From NCBI GenBank assembly GCA_041394705.1, contig JAWKHS010000003.1, positions 62,001-126,000 on the forward strand: a DNA stretch of 64,000 nucleotides. Reading direction: 5' to 3'. This DNA is from Vicinamibacterales bacterium (GTDB lineage Bacteria; Acidobacteriota; Vicinamibacteria; Vicinamibacterales; UBA2999). Shown in pieces: positions 24,144-32,903 of the stretch. The notes beneath the pieces were generated by a model. The model was not told where the DNA came from and made no database searches. It was given only the letters and a program-made list of their open reading frames with translations. Every line of letters starts with the position of its first letter. Position 1 is the first letter of the stretch. A program made the translations under genes and the position numbers.

Positions 24144-27019
24144 CGATCCTCCGAAAGGTCCCGCAGGACCCGGGCCGGGTGCACGGCCGGCGTGGCCGCG
24201 AAGTCCGCGATCTGGTGCCGGCACGACGTGCCGGACGCGACGAGCACACCGCCCGGCGGCAGGCGCTTCGCCGCCGGCACGATCCCGCGCTCGGCGATGG
24301 CCCTCGACACGTCGTAGTGGGCGGCGGTGTAGCCGAACGAGCCGGCCATGCCGCAGCAGCCCGCCTCGAGGTCCTTCACGACGGATCCTGGAATGCGCGC
24401 GAGGAGCGCCACGGCCGGCGCGGCCAGGCCCATGGACCGCTGGTGGCAGTGCGGATGGAGCCACACCGCCGGCGGTCCCTGGCGGAGCCGGAGCGAGGCC
24501 CGGCCCGCTGCCAGCTCGTCCTCCAGGTACGCCTCGAAGAGCACGCTCCGGCGCGCCACGGTCTCGGCGCGGCGGCGGCGCAGCCCGGTGAGGAGCGCGG
24601 GGATGTCCTCGCGGACGGCCGAGAGGCAGCTCGGCTCGAGGAACACGATGGCGTCGTCGCGCTCGGCATGCGCGTGCAGGGCCTCGACCAGCGCCGCGCC
24701 CGCGACCCGCGCCTCGTCGAGAAGCCCCTGGGAGATGAACGGGCGGCCGCAGCAGCCGTGGGGCACGACGCGCGCGCCGATACCGGCCCGATCCAGCACC
24801 GCGACGGCGGCCTCGCCCGCCTCGGGCTCGGCGTGTTCGGTGAAGGTGTCGGCGAAGAGCACCGCCCGCACCGGCGATCGGGGCGCCGTGCCCGCCAGCC
24901 GCGCCGAGAGCGTCCGCGCCGTCCACGCGGGCAGGGACCGGCGGCGGTCCACGCCGAGCACCGCCTCGCCCAGGGCGCGACCCAGTCGCGATCCGGCGAG
25001 GCCGTTGACGAGCGGAGCGAAGCGGCTACCGGCGCGGGCGATGCCGCGGACGTCGCCGAACAGGCGCACGCCCAGCGGCGCGCCGCGTCGATCCCAGCGG
25101 GCCGCGAGCACCTCGCTCTTGATCCGGGCCATGTCCACGCCGGTGGGGCACTCCGCCTTGCACGCGCGACACTCCAGGCAGAGATCCAGGGCGTCGGCCA
25201 CGCCCTCTGCGTCCAGGCCCGCGTCGCCGAGGCGGCCGGCGAGCGCCAGCCGGAGCACGTTGGCGCGCCCGCGCGTCGAGTCGATCTCGTCACGGGTCGC
25301 CATGTACGACGGACACATCGTGCCGGCGCGCGTCTTCCGGCAGAGGCCCACGCCGCTGCACTGCTCGACGGCGCGGCCCAGGCCGCCGTCGGCCGCGAAG
25401 TCGAAGCGGGTCGGCGGGTCCGGCGTGCGGTAGGCCGGCCCGAACCGGAGGTGCGCGGTGATGGGCGGCGTGTCCACGATGCGGCCGGGATTGAAGATCC
25501 CCTGGGGGTCGAACGTCTGCTTGATGCGGCGGAAGGCCTGGTAGAGGGCCGTGCCGAACATCCGCTCGTTGAACGCGCCGCGCACCAGGCCGTCGCCGTG
25601 TTCGCCCGACAGCGACCCGCCGAACTCGAGCACCAGATCGGCGACGTCGGCGGCGATCGCCTCGAATTGCGCGAGGCCCTCGGCCGTCTTCAGGTTGACG
25701 ACGGGCCGCACGTGCAGGCACCCGACCGACGCGTGCGCGTAGACGCCCGCGTAGGTCCCGCGGCGGGCCACGATCTGGCGGAAGCGGGCGATGTAGTCGG
25801 CCAGCCGCTCGGGCGCGACGGCCGTGTCCTCGACGAACGAGATGGCCTTGGCGTCGCCCTTCATGCCCATCGACAGGCCCAGCGAGGACTCGCGCACGTA
25901 CCACACGCGCGCCTGGTCGGCCGCGTCGGTGAGGGGCCGCGCCAGGCACCGTACGCCCGCGCCGCGCAGGTCGCGTTCGAGGGCCTGCATGCGGCCGGCG
26001 AGCTCGCCCGTGTCGTCGCCGTAGAACTCCACGCAGAGGAGCGACGGGCGGTCGCCGGCCACGATGCGCCGCAGCGCCGGCTCCAGCGTGGGATGGCCCT
26101 TCGCGTGGCCGAGGATGAAGTCGTCCATCACCTCGACCGCCGACGGCCCGTGCGCGAGGGCCAGCGGCGTGGCCGCCAGCGCGTCGTGCAGGTCGTCGAA
26201 CTCCAGCGTCAGGAGCGACCGGGCCGCCGGCAACGGCACCAGGCCGATCGTGGCCTCGGTGACGAACCCGAGCGTGCCTTCCGAGCCGACCAGGATCTTC
26301 GTGAGATCGACCGGCGCCGTCGGATCGACGAAGTGCTCGAGCGCGTAGCCGCCCACGCGCCGCATCACCTTCGGCACGCGCGCGGCGATCTCGGCGGCCT
26401 GCGCGGCCGCCACCGCCGGCACCTCGCGACAGGCCCTGGCGTGGAGCGAGTCCCCGGCCGACGCCGCCGCCAGGGCGGCGCCCGAGAGCGGCGCCAGGCG
26501 CGCCGTGGACCCGTCGGCGAGCACCACCGACTGCTCGCGCACGTGGTCGCCGGTCTTGCCGTACAGCACCGACCGCGCGCCGCTCGAGTTGTTGGCCATC
26601 ATCCCGCCGACGGTCGCACGGCTGGACGAGCTCACGTCGGGGGCGAAGCGCAGCTTGTGGGGCTGGAGGGCGGCGTTCAGGTCGTCGAGTACCAGGCCCG
26701 GCTCGACGCGCGCCGTCCGCCGGTCGGGGTCGACGGCCAGCAGGCGGTTCAGGTGCTTCGACGTGTCCAGCACGATGCCGGCGCCGATTGCCTGGCCGGC
26801 CTGCGACGTGCCACCGCCGCGCGGCGTGATCGGCACGCCGTGGCGGGCCGCCACGCGCACGGCGGCCTCGACGTCGGCGGCCGTTCGCGGCAGCACCACG
26901 CCGAGCGGCTCGATCTGGTAGACGCTGGCGTCGGTCGAATACAGCGCGCGCGTGGCGCGGTCGAAGCGCACCTCGCCGTCCACGGCCGTGCGCAGATCCT
27001 GCTCCAGTGCCGTGGACAT
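24140..27019 (-). CDS. FAD-linked, Fe-S D-2-hydroxyacid dehydrogenase (Dld/YdiJ type)
   Basis: This 959-aa fusion joins a VAO-type FAD domain to an iron-sulfur half. The FAD-binding signature PRGGGTSQAGQAIGAGIVLD (about residues 67-86) and SSSSRATVGGMMANNSSGAR follow family order, and the FAD-oxidase C-terminal domain runs to about 500. A ferredoxin-type cluster motif CLECRACKAECPTGVDM is near 615-635. Two CCG-type motifs, GCCGRPF and EAGCCGMAGSFGY, complete the glycolate-oxidase-like C-terminus. Such enzymes oxidise D-lactate, D-2-hydroxyglutarate or related acids and pass electrons to the quinone pool. It lies four bases after the D-threonine-aldolase-like gene and overlaps the carrier gene. 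The exact substrate cannot be read from sequence. Confidence 0.9.
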   Translation of the reverse strand: MSTALEQDLRTAVDGEVRFDRATRALYSTDASVYQIEPLGVVLPRTAADVEAAVRVAARHGVPITPRGGGTSQAGQAIGAGIVLDTSKHLNRLLAVDPDRRTARVEPGLVLDDLNAALQPHKLRFAPDVSSSSRATVGGMMANNSSGARSVLYGKTGDHVREQSVVLADGSTARLAPLSGAALAAASAGDSLHARACREVPAVAAAQAAEIAARVPKVMRRVGGYALEHFVDPTAPVDLTKILVGSEGTLGFVTEATIGLVPLPAARSLLTLEFDDLHDALAATPLALAHGPSAVEVMDDFILGHAKGHPTLEPALRRIVAGDRPSLLCVEFYGDDTGELAGRMQALERDLRGAGVRCLARPLTDAADQARVWYVRESSLGLSMGMKGDAKAISFVEDTAVAPERLADYIARFRQIVARRGTYAGVYAHASVGCLHVRPVVNLKTAEGLAQFEAIAADVADLVLEFGGSLSGEHGDGLVRGAFNERMFGTALYQAFRRIKQTFDPQGIFNPGRIVDTPPITAHLRFGPAYRTPDPPTRFDFAADGGLGRAVEQCSGVGLCRKTRAGTMCPSYMATRDEIDSTRGRANVLRLALAGRLGDAGLDAEGVADALDLCLECRACKAECPTGVDMARIKSEVLAARWDRRGAPLGVRLFGDVRGIARAGSRFAPLVNGLAGSRLGRALGEAVLGVDRRRSLPAWTARTLSARLAGTAPRSPVRAVLFADTFTEHAEPEAGEAAVAVLDRAGIGARVVPHGCCGRPFISQGLLDEARVAGAALVEALHAHAERDDAIVFLEPSCLSAVREDIPALLTGLRRRRAETVARRSVLFEAYLEDELAAGRASLRLRQGPPAVWLHPHCHQRSMGLAAPAVALLARIPGSVVKDLEAGCCGMAGSFGYTAAHYDVSRAIAERGIVPAAKRLPPGGVLVASGTSCRHQIADFAATPAVHPARVLRDLSEDR

Positions 27020-27023
27020 CGGG

Positions 27024-28118
27024 CTACTGGCTCTTCCCGCGCGCCGCGATGGGCCACACGCCCTCGACGAGATCGCCCCTGAGGGCGTGGATGGCGTCGT
27101 AGAGGTTCACCGTGGGATCGCAGTGCGGGGCCCGGAACTCGACCCGATCGCCCACCGCCAGGCGGCGGGCCGCGCGGCGCATGTCGATCCGGCCGTGCTC
27201 GTCGCCGGCCCACGCGTAGGCGAGGTCGGGTCGATCCACGGGCACCGGCGTGAAGACGCGGTCGGTGGCGAACGACTTGTAGCCGCCGTCCACGATCGCC
27301 TCATCGCCGTGCACGCTGACGACGGTCGTCACGACCGACAGCGCGGGCGTGAAGTCGTCGTAGGCGTCGCCGCCGTCCTCGCCGCCGATGGCCAGGTAGT
27401 CCGTGTCCATGAAGATGAAGCTGCCCGGCTGCAGTTCCGTGAGGCCGTCCAGCTCGGCATCGAACCGGTAGCTGCCGGTCGAGCCCGCCGACACGAGCGG
27501 GCAGGCGATGCCGTCGGCTTCGAGCAGCCGCCGGGTGGCGACGGCCTCGGCCATCGTGCCTTCGGTGCGGGCCCGCCGCGCGGCGAATCCGCGCGTGTGC
27601 GACGCGGTGGCATCGTAGGCCTGCAGCCCCGCGAACACCAGGTACGGCGCCTCGTCGATGGCGCGAGCCACCTCGCGGGCGGGATCGCCGGGGGGCACGC
27701 CGGTGCGCCCGAAGTAGAGATCGACGGCCACGCGCAGCCTGACGCCGGCCGCGCCGGCGGCCGCGTCGAGGAGCCGCACCTGCCCCACGTCGTCGGCCAC
27801 GACGATGGTGTCCGGCGCGCGCGCCGCGAGCCGGGCGGCGCGCCCGGCCTTGGCGGGGCCGACGACGGCCGTCGTAACGAGCAGTCCGCCGATGCCGTGA
27901 TCGGCGAACACCTCGGCCTCGCCGAGCTTCGCCGTGCAGGCGCCCACGGCGCCGGCGGCCAGGAGGCGGCGGGCGATCTCGGGACACTTGTGGGTCTTGG
28001 CGTGCGGCCGCAGGGCCTTGCCGCGCGCGGCGACGAACCCGGCCATGGCGGCGACGTTGGACTCGAACGCGTCGAGATCGAGGAGGAGGGCTGGCGTGGG
28101 AATCTCGGCGCGGAGCAT
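27024..28118 (-). CDS. PLP enzyme of the D-threonine aldolase / DSD1 family
   Basis: This 364-aa fold-type III PLP enzyme has an alanine-racemase-like barrel. PTPALLLDLDAFESNVAAMA opens the protein and the PLP lysine is in RPHAKTHKCPEIA (near residues 37-49). The C-terminal D-serine-dehydratase-like domain ends with FRAPHCDPTVNLYD, where His and Cys bind the divalent metal in characterised members. Relatives are D-threonine aldolases, D-3-hydroxyaspartate aldolases and D-serine dehydratases. It is the first gene of the operon with the D-hydroxyacid dehydrogenase and the carrier. An aldolase yielding glycine or a 2-oxo/2-hydroxy product would fit, but the substrate remains open. Confidence 0.87.
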   Translation of the reverse strand: MLRAEIPTPALLLDLDAFESNVAAMAGFVAARGKALRPHAKTHKCPEIARRLLAAGAVGACTAKLGEAEVFADHGIGGLLVTTAVVGPAKAGRAARLAARAPDTIVVADDVGQVRLLDAAAGAAGVRLRVAVDLYFGRTGVPPGDPAREVARAIDEAPYLVFAGLQAYDATASHTRGFAARRARTEGTMAEAVATRRLLEADGIACPLVSAGSTGSYRFDAELDGLTELQPGSFIFMDTDYLAIGGEDGGDAYDDFTPALSVVTTVVSVHGDEAIVDGGYKSFATDRVFTPVPVDRPDLAYAWAGDEHGRIDMRRAARRLAVGDRVEFRAPHCDPTVNLYDAIHALRGDLVEGVWPIAARGKSQ

Positions 28119-28226
28119 CGTTGGCGCGCATGCTAGCAGATGTCAGAGTCGCGGCCGGCGCCCGCGCGCCGCCGCCGGAAACCGCGGCGCCCGTCCCGAC
28201 GTCTTTCCAGGTGGTTCCCTGTCACG

Positions 28227-29594
28227 ATGGCGTTCCCCGACCGGCGTGTCGTCGCGCTCGCCGCCCTGAGCGCGTGCCTGGCGGTCGCGGCGCCGGCGGC
28301 GGAGCCGGTCGCTCACCTGCCGAGGCGCCTCGTCCTGGGGCTCGACGGCGTCGGCTACGCCGACATGCGCCGGGCGCAGGAGGCGGGGCGCTTCCAGGCC
28401 TTCCACCCCGTGAGCCGCCTCGTGTCGACGTTCCCGTCGATCAGCGACATCGCGTGGTCCGAGATCTTCGGGACCGCTCCGCCCCCGGGGTACCAGCGCA
28501 TCTACTTCGACCTGGCGGCCGGCCAGTCCGTCGGCGGCGGCCTGGACCCCGTGCGGCCCATCGAGTTCGAGCGCCGCATGCATCTCGGGTTCGAGGCGAT
28601 GGCCCACCACATGTCGTCGTACGTCGTGCCCGGCCGGGCGGCGCGGGGGGAACTGGCGCGCCTGTATCGCAGCGTCTTCGAGAGCCGCGACGTGGACACC
28701 TTCTACGCCTACCTGCCGGCGCCCGACGCCCTGCAGCACGTGCGGGGCGACCTGGCGGCCTACCTCGCCGACCTCGACGTCACGCTGATCCGCATCCTCC
28801 GCCGGTACCGGGCCGCGACAGGCCTGGACCTGGAGCTCGTCGTCCTCTCGGATCATGCGCACAACGGGATCTGGCCGGCGAAGACGCTCGATCTGAGCGG
28901 GTTCCTGCGGACGCGCGGCTTCACCGTGACGCGTCGCCTCGCGCGGCCCGGCGACGTCGTGTTCAGCACCGACGGCGTGTCGACGGGCGTCGGCGTGTTC
29001 GTCGCGCCGGCGGAAGCGGCGCGCGCCGCGGAGGTGCTCGCGACGCTGCCCGGCGTCGCGCTGGCCACCTGGCGGCCCGACGACCAGCCGGACGTGGTGG
29101 GCGTCAGGAACGGTGCGGGCGAGGTGGCGTGGATCGTCCGGCGCGACGATGGCCGCCTCGCCTATCGTCCCGACACGGGAGACCCCCTGCGCTACGTGTC
29201 CCTGGCGACGCGTCTCCTGGAGGCCGGCGAGGCCGACGCCGACGGCTTCGCCACGCCCCAGGCGTGGCTCCGGGTGTCGGTGGAGCACGACTACCCGGCG
29301 GCGCTTGCGCGCATCGTGCGCGGCCACCGCGACGTCACCAGGAACCCGGCCCCCGTGCTCCTGTCGATCGCCGATGGCTACCAGGTGGCGAACGGGACGG
29401 TCGCCTTCTTCAACCGGGTCCGGCCGCTCGGCGGCACCCACGGCAGCCTCAACGCCAGGAACTCGGTGGGCATCGTGATGGCCACGTTCCGGCCGACCGA
29501 CGACGCCACCACGGCCGACGTCGGCCGGCAGTTCGACGGCTTCGCGGAACTGCCGCCGCCGCGGCCTCGAGCCGCGCGGCGCCCCCGCCCGTGA
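28227..29594 (+). CDS. Exported phosphodiesterase/alkaline-phosphatase-superfamily hydrolase
   Basis: Read from the ATG at 28227, this is 455 aa with a signal peptide (about residues 1-25). The alkaline-phosphatase-superfamily metal sites appear as LGLDGVGYADM (first Asp), STFPSISDIAWSEIFG (nucleophile Ser/Thr region) and VLSDHAHNGIW (Asp-His). A late ARNSVGIV segment follows a GGTHGSL stretch that could hold the last His ligand. An upstream in-frame start (28140) would bury the signal peptide. The family includes nucleotide pyrophosphatases and phosphoglycerol hydrolases; the substrate is unknown. It is divergent from the DSD1-family gene by 108 bases and is followed by the TetR operator region. 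Confidence 0.75.
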   Translation: MAFPDRRVVALAALSACLAVAAPAAEPVAHLPRRLVLGLDGVGYADMRRAQEAGRFQAFHPVSRLVSTFPSISDIAWSEIFGTAPPPGYQRIYFDLAAGQSVGGGLDPVRPIEFERRMHLGFEAMAHHMSSYVVPGRAARGELARLYRSVFESRDVDTFYAYLPAPDALQHVRGDLAAYLADLDVTLIRILRRYRAATGLDLELVVLSDHAHNGIWPAKTLDLSGFLRTRGFTVTRRLARPGDVVFSTDGVSTGVGVFVAPAEAARAAEVLATLPGVALATWRPDDQPDVVGVRNGAGEVAWIVRRDDGRLAYRPDTGDPLRYVSLATRLLEAGEADADGFATPQAWLRVSVEHDYPAALARIVRGHRDVTRNPAPVLLSIADGYQVANGTVAFFNRVRPLGGTHGSLNARNSVGIVMATFRPTDDATTADVGRQFDGFAELPPPRPRAARRPRP

Positions 29595-29597
29595 TAC

Positions 29598-29629
29598 ACT
29601 GACTCGCCGGTCAGTCGAGTAGACCGGTC
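29598..29629 (+). promoter_or_regulatory. Likely TetR operator with promoter
   Basis: ACTGAC (29598-29603) and GTCAGT (29610-29615) form an inverted repeat, followed closely by the palindrome GACCGGTC (29622-29629). Both lie within 40 bases of the TetR start at 29636, and a TACACT -10-like hexamer overlaps the first arm. The arrangement suits autorepression of the regulator and the efflux operon. Confidence 0.55.
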
Positions 29630-29635
29630 GTTCAG

Positions 29636-30292
29636 ATGCCTGCTCCCGCCACGCGCCCCGGGCGCGAATCCAAAGAAGCCGTCGTCGCCGCGTTCCGCCG
29701 CCGGGCCCTGCTGGCCGCGGCGTCCCGCGTGTTCGGGCGGAAGGGCTTCGAGCCCGCCACGATGGACGAGATCGCCACCGAGGCCGGCGTCGCCAAGGGC
29801 ACGATCTACCTGTACTACCCGTCGAAGCGCGCCATCTACGAGGCGACCTTCGCGAGCAGCCTGGCCGAGATCACGGCCGTCACCGACGCCGGAGTTCACG
29901 CGGCGCCGACGCCGCGCGCCGCCATCGCCGCCTTCGTCGAGGCGCGCGTGCGGTACTTCCAGGAGCATCCCGACGCCTTCCGCCTGTATGTGACCGAGGT
30001 CAGCCGCCTGGTGGCCGACCGCGGCCCGCGGCGGGGCGCGTGCCGGATGGCCCTCGACGGTCACACCCGCTCGCTCGAGGCGGTGTTCGCCGCCGCCGTC
30101 GGGCGGGGCGAGATGCGCGGCGTGGACCCGGCGGCCGCCGCCCACGCCGTCTTCGACATCACGCGCGGGCTCGTGGCCCGGCGCCTGCTGACGTGCGCGG
30201 AGTCGGACGCCGCCCGTGATGTCGCGTTCCTCGTGGAGCTCATCTGGACGGGCCTGGCGCCCGGACCGCATCGAGAAGGACCAACCGCATGA
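29636..30292 (+). CDS. TetR/AcrR family transcriptional regulator
   Basis: This 218-aa protein has the TetR DNA-binding domain at about residues 20-70. The helix-turn-helix is TMDEIATEAGVAKGTIYLYYPSKRAIYEATF, preceded by AAASRVFGRKGFEPA. The C-terminal helical half (about 75-205) is the ligand and dimer domain and diverges freely, as usual. Its stop overlaps the ATG of the TolC-like gene by four bases, so it is the first gene of an operon for tripartite efflux. It probably represses this operon by binding the palindromes at 29598-29629 and releases when an effector binds. Confidence 0.92.
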   Translation: MPAPATRPGRESKEAVVAAFRRRALLAAASRVFGRKGFEPATMDEIATEAGVAKGTIYLYYPSKRAIYEATFASSLAEITAVTDAGVHAAPTPRAAIAAFVEARVRYFQEHPDAFRLYVTEVSRLVADRGPRRGACRMALDGHTRSLEAVFAAAVGRGEMRGVDPAAAAHAVFDITRGLVARRLLTCAESDAARDVAFLVELIWTGLAPGPHREGPTA

Positions 30293-31680
30293 CGAGAACC
30301 CGCGCCGTCGTCGCGCTGGCGACGCTCCTGGCCGCGCCGCCGCTCGCCGCCGCCCAGAGCCCCGGCGGGTCGGCGCCGCCCAGTCCCTTCCTCGGCAGCG
30401 CGCCGCGGGGCACGGCCACCGCCGAGCCGCTGGCGCTGTCGATGAAGGAGGCGCTCGATCGCGCGCTCGACGCCAACCTCGGGCTGCTCCTGCAGGAGGA
30501 CGCGGCGCGGGGCGCGCGCGGCGCACGCTGGCGGGCCCTCGCCGATCTGCTCCCGCGCGTGTCGGGCACCGTCTCGGAGCGCCGGCAGGTGATCAACCTC
30601 GAGGCGTTCGGGTTCCCGGCGCCGGAGCCCATCGTGGGCCCCTTCAACGTGTTCGACATGCGCGTCGGCCTCTCGCAGCCGATCGTGGACCTCACGGCCC
30701 TCTACACGGCGCGCGCCGCCGCGTCGACCGCCCGCGCCGCCGACGCCGGTGTCCGGTCGGCCCGGGAACTCGTCGTGCTCGTCGCCGTGAACCTCTACCT
30801 GGAGGCCGTGACGGCCGCCAGCCGCGTGGACGTCGTGAAGGCGCAGCAGGAGACGGCCGCCGCGGTCAAACGGCAGGCGGAGGACCTCAAGACCTCCGGG
30901 CTCGTCGCGGGCATCGACGTCCTGCGCGCCGACGTCCAGGTGCAGCAGGAGCGCCAGAAGCGGATCCAGGCGGACAACGCCCTGGAGAAGGCGCTGCTGC
31001 GCCTCGGGCGCGCGATCGGCGTCCCGCCGGGGCAGGCGCTGACCCTGACCGACCCGATGCCGTACGCGCCGCTGGCCGCCGTGCCCGTCGCCCAGGCGCT
31101 GGCCGACGCGTACGCGCACCGGCCCGACTACGCCGCGGCGAAGAGCCGCCTCGAGAGTGCCGAGTCCCTGGCCCGGGCCGCCACGGCCGAGTACCTGCCG
31201 TCGCTGCGGCTCGACGCCGACTACGGGACCATCGGCCAGACGGTGGGCAGCACGCACCCGACGTATGCCGTCGCGGCGACGGTGCGCGTGCCGATCTTCG
31301 AGGGCGGTCGCACGCGCGCCCGCCGCATCGAGGCCGACGCCGTCGTGCGGCAGCGGCGCGACGAGCTCGACGACCTCACCGGCCGGATCGACATGGAGGT
31401 CCGCGAGGCGTTCCTCGACCTCACGGCCGCCACAGAGCGGCTGGCGACGGCCGAGACGACGGTCGCCCTGACGTCCGAGCAGCTGACCCAGGCGCGCGAC
31501 CGCTTCGCGGCCGGCGTGACCGGCAGCCTCGAGGTGACGCAGGCCCAGGAGGCGGCGGCCGTCGCCGCCGACGGGCGGCTCGACGCGCTCTATCAGCACA
31601 ACCTGGCCAAGGCCGCCCTGGCGCGCGCCGTGGGCACGGCGGAACAGGCGGTCACGGCATTTCTGGAAGGGGCGAAGTGA
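30289..31680 (+). CDS. TolC-family outer membrane efflux protein
   Basis: This 463-aa protein has a signal peptide (about 1-22) and two copies of the outer-membrane-efflux repeat, each long helix-turn-helix with heptad pattern. Typical phrases are LSMKEALDRALDANLGLLLQ (about 44-63), LADAYAHRPDYAAAKSRLES in the second repeat and VTGSLEVTQAQEAAAVAADG near the end. As a trimer it would form the outer-membrane exit duct. It overlaps the TetR gene (ATGA) and the following membrane-fusion gene (TGATG), so all parts of the pump are translated together. No lipoprotein Cys is seen at the signal cleavage site. Confidence 0.9.
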   Translation: MTRTRAVVALATLLAAPPLAAAQSPGGSAPPSPFLGSAPRGTATAEPLALSMKEALDRALDANLGLLLQEDAARGARGARWRALADLLPRVSGTVSERRQVINLEAFGFPAPEPIVGPFNVFDMRVGLSQPIVDLTALYTARAAASTARAADAGVRSARELVVLVAVNLYLEAVTAASRVDVVKAQQETAAAVKRQAEDLKTSGLVAGIDVLRADVQVQQERQKRIQADNALEKALLRLGRAIGVPPGQALTLTDPMPYAPLAAVPVAQALADAYAHRPDYAAAKSRLESAESLARAATAEYLPSLRLDADYGTIGQTVGSTHPTYAVAATVRVPIFEGGRTRARRIEADAVVRQRRDELDDLTGRIDMEVREAFLDLTAATERLATAETTVALTSEQLTQARDRFAAGVTGSLEVTQAQEAAAVAADGRLDALYQHNLAKAALARAVGTAEQAVTAFLEGAK

Positions 31681-32903
31681 TGGCGGGTGGAGTTCAATCG
31701 TCGCGGGGCATCGCCCGCTGGGTCGTGCTGGCGGCGGTGGTGGTCGTGCTCGTGGCGGGCGCCGTCGTCCTCGCGGGACGAGGGAAGGAATCCACCGACG
31801 ACGCGCAGCTCGAGGGCCGCATCACCCAGATCGCCACGCGGGTGGGCGGGCCGATCGTCGCCCTCGAAGTGAGCGACAACCAGCACGTCGAGGCCGGCAC
31901 GGTGCTCGCGCGCATCGACCCGCGCGAGTACGAGATCGCCGTGGCGCGCGCGAAGGCCGAGCTCGCCGACGCGAAGGCCACGGCGGCCGCCGCCGGGTCG
32001 AGCGTGCCGATCGCGGCCGTGTCCACGTCGAACGACGTCCGGACGGCCACGAGCGCCGTGGACGAGGCCGACGCCGGCGTGGCCGTGGCCGCCCGCCAGG
32101 TGGAGGCGGCGAAGGCGCAGCTGGTCGCCACGCAGGCCCGTACCCGCGAGCGGGAGGCCAATGCCGTCAAGGCCGAGCGTGACGTGGAGCGGCTGGGCCC
32201 GCTCGTGGCCAAGGAAGAGATCGCCCAGCAGCAGTTCGACGCCGCGAAGGCGACGGCCGACGCGGCCCGCGCCGCCGTCGAGGCCGCGCAGTCGGATGCG
32301 GCCGCGGCGGCCACCGCCGTGAGCGTCGCCGAGCAGCGCGCCCGGCAGGCCCGGGCGGCCGCGGTCAGGGCGCACGCGGGGCTGGAAGAGGCGCGCACCG
32401 CGCCCGAGCAGCTCCAGGCCACGCGCTCCCGCGCGGAAGCCGCGGAAGCCCGCGTCCAGCAGGCCGAGGCGGCCCTGGCCAACGCCGAGCTCAACCTCGA
32501 ACGCACCGTGATCAAGGCGCCCACCGCCGGCATCGTGAGCCGCCGGTCGGTGGAGGTGGGGCAGACGGTGCAGGGCATGCAGCCGCTGATGGCGCTGGTC
32601 TCGCGCGACGAGGTGTGGGTCGTGGCGAACTTCAAGGAGACGCAGCTCGCCGACGTCAAGGCCGGGCAGCCCGCCACCATCTCGGTGGACGCGCTCGACG
32701 GGCGGACGTTCACGGGCACCGTGGACAGCCTCGGCGCGGCCACGGGCGCGAAGTTCAGCCTGCTGCCGCCCGAGAACGCCACCGGGAACTTCGTGAAGGT
32801 CGTGCAGCGGGTGCCGGTCAAGATCGTGCTCGCGCCGGGCCAGGATCCGGACCACCGCCTGCGGCCCGGCCTCTCGGTGACCGCGTCGGTCTCCACGCGA
32901 TGA
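31680..32903 (+). CDS. HlyD/EmrA-type membrane fusion protein
   Basis: This 407-aa periplasmic adaptor has a single N-terminal membrane helix (WVVLAAVVVVLVAGAVVLAG, about 14-33). A biotinyl-lipoyl-like half follows, with VGGPIVALEVSDNQHVEAGTVLARIDPREYE. A very Ala-rich coiled coil of about 180 residues leads to ERTVIKAPTAGIVSRRSVEVGQTV, the second lipoyl half, and a beta-barrel with VWVVANFKETQLADVKAGQP. This is the EmrA/HlyD pattern used with DHA2 major facilitator pumps, matching the next gene. Start and stop overlap both neighbours by one to four bases. Confidence 0.92.
   Translation: MAGGVQSSRGIARWVVLAAVVVVLVAGAVVLAGRGKESTDDAQLEGRITQIATRVGGPIVALEVSDNQHVEAGTVLARIDPREYEIAVARAKAELADAKATAAAAGSSVPIAAVSTSNDVRTATSAVDEADAGVAVAARQVEAAKAQLVATQARTREREANAVKAERDVERLGPLVAKEEIAQQQFDAAKATADAARAAVEAAQSDAAAAATAVSVAEQRARQARAAAVRAHAGLEEARTAPEQLQATRSRAEAAEARVQQAEAALANAELNLERTVIKAPTAGIVSRRSVEVGQTVQGMQPLMALVSRDEVWVVANFKETQLADVKAGQPATISVDALDGRTFTGTVDSLGAATGAKFSLLPPENATGNFVKVVQRVPVKIVLAPGQDPDHRLRPGLSVTASVSTR

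Noticed and set aside
24144..24926. Upstream extension of the carrier frame to 675 codons
   Set aside because: The extension is antisense-like, Arg-rich and overlaps the dehydrogenase; the ATG at 24143 has a good GGAGG and the family N-terminus.
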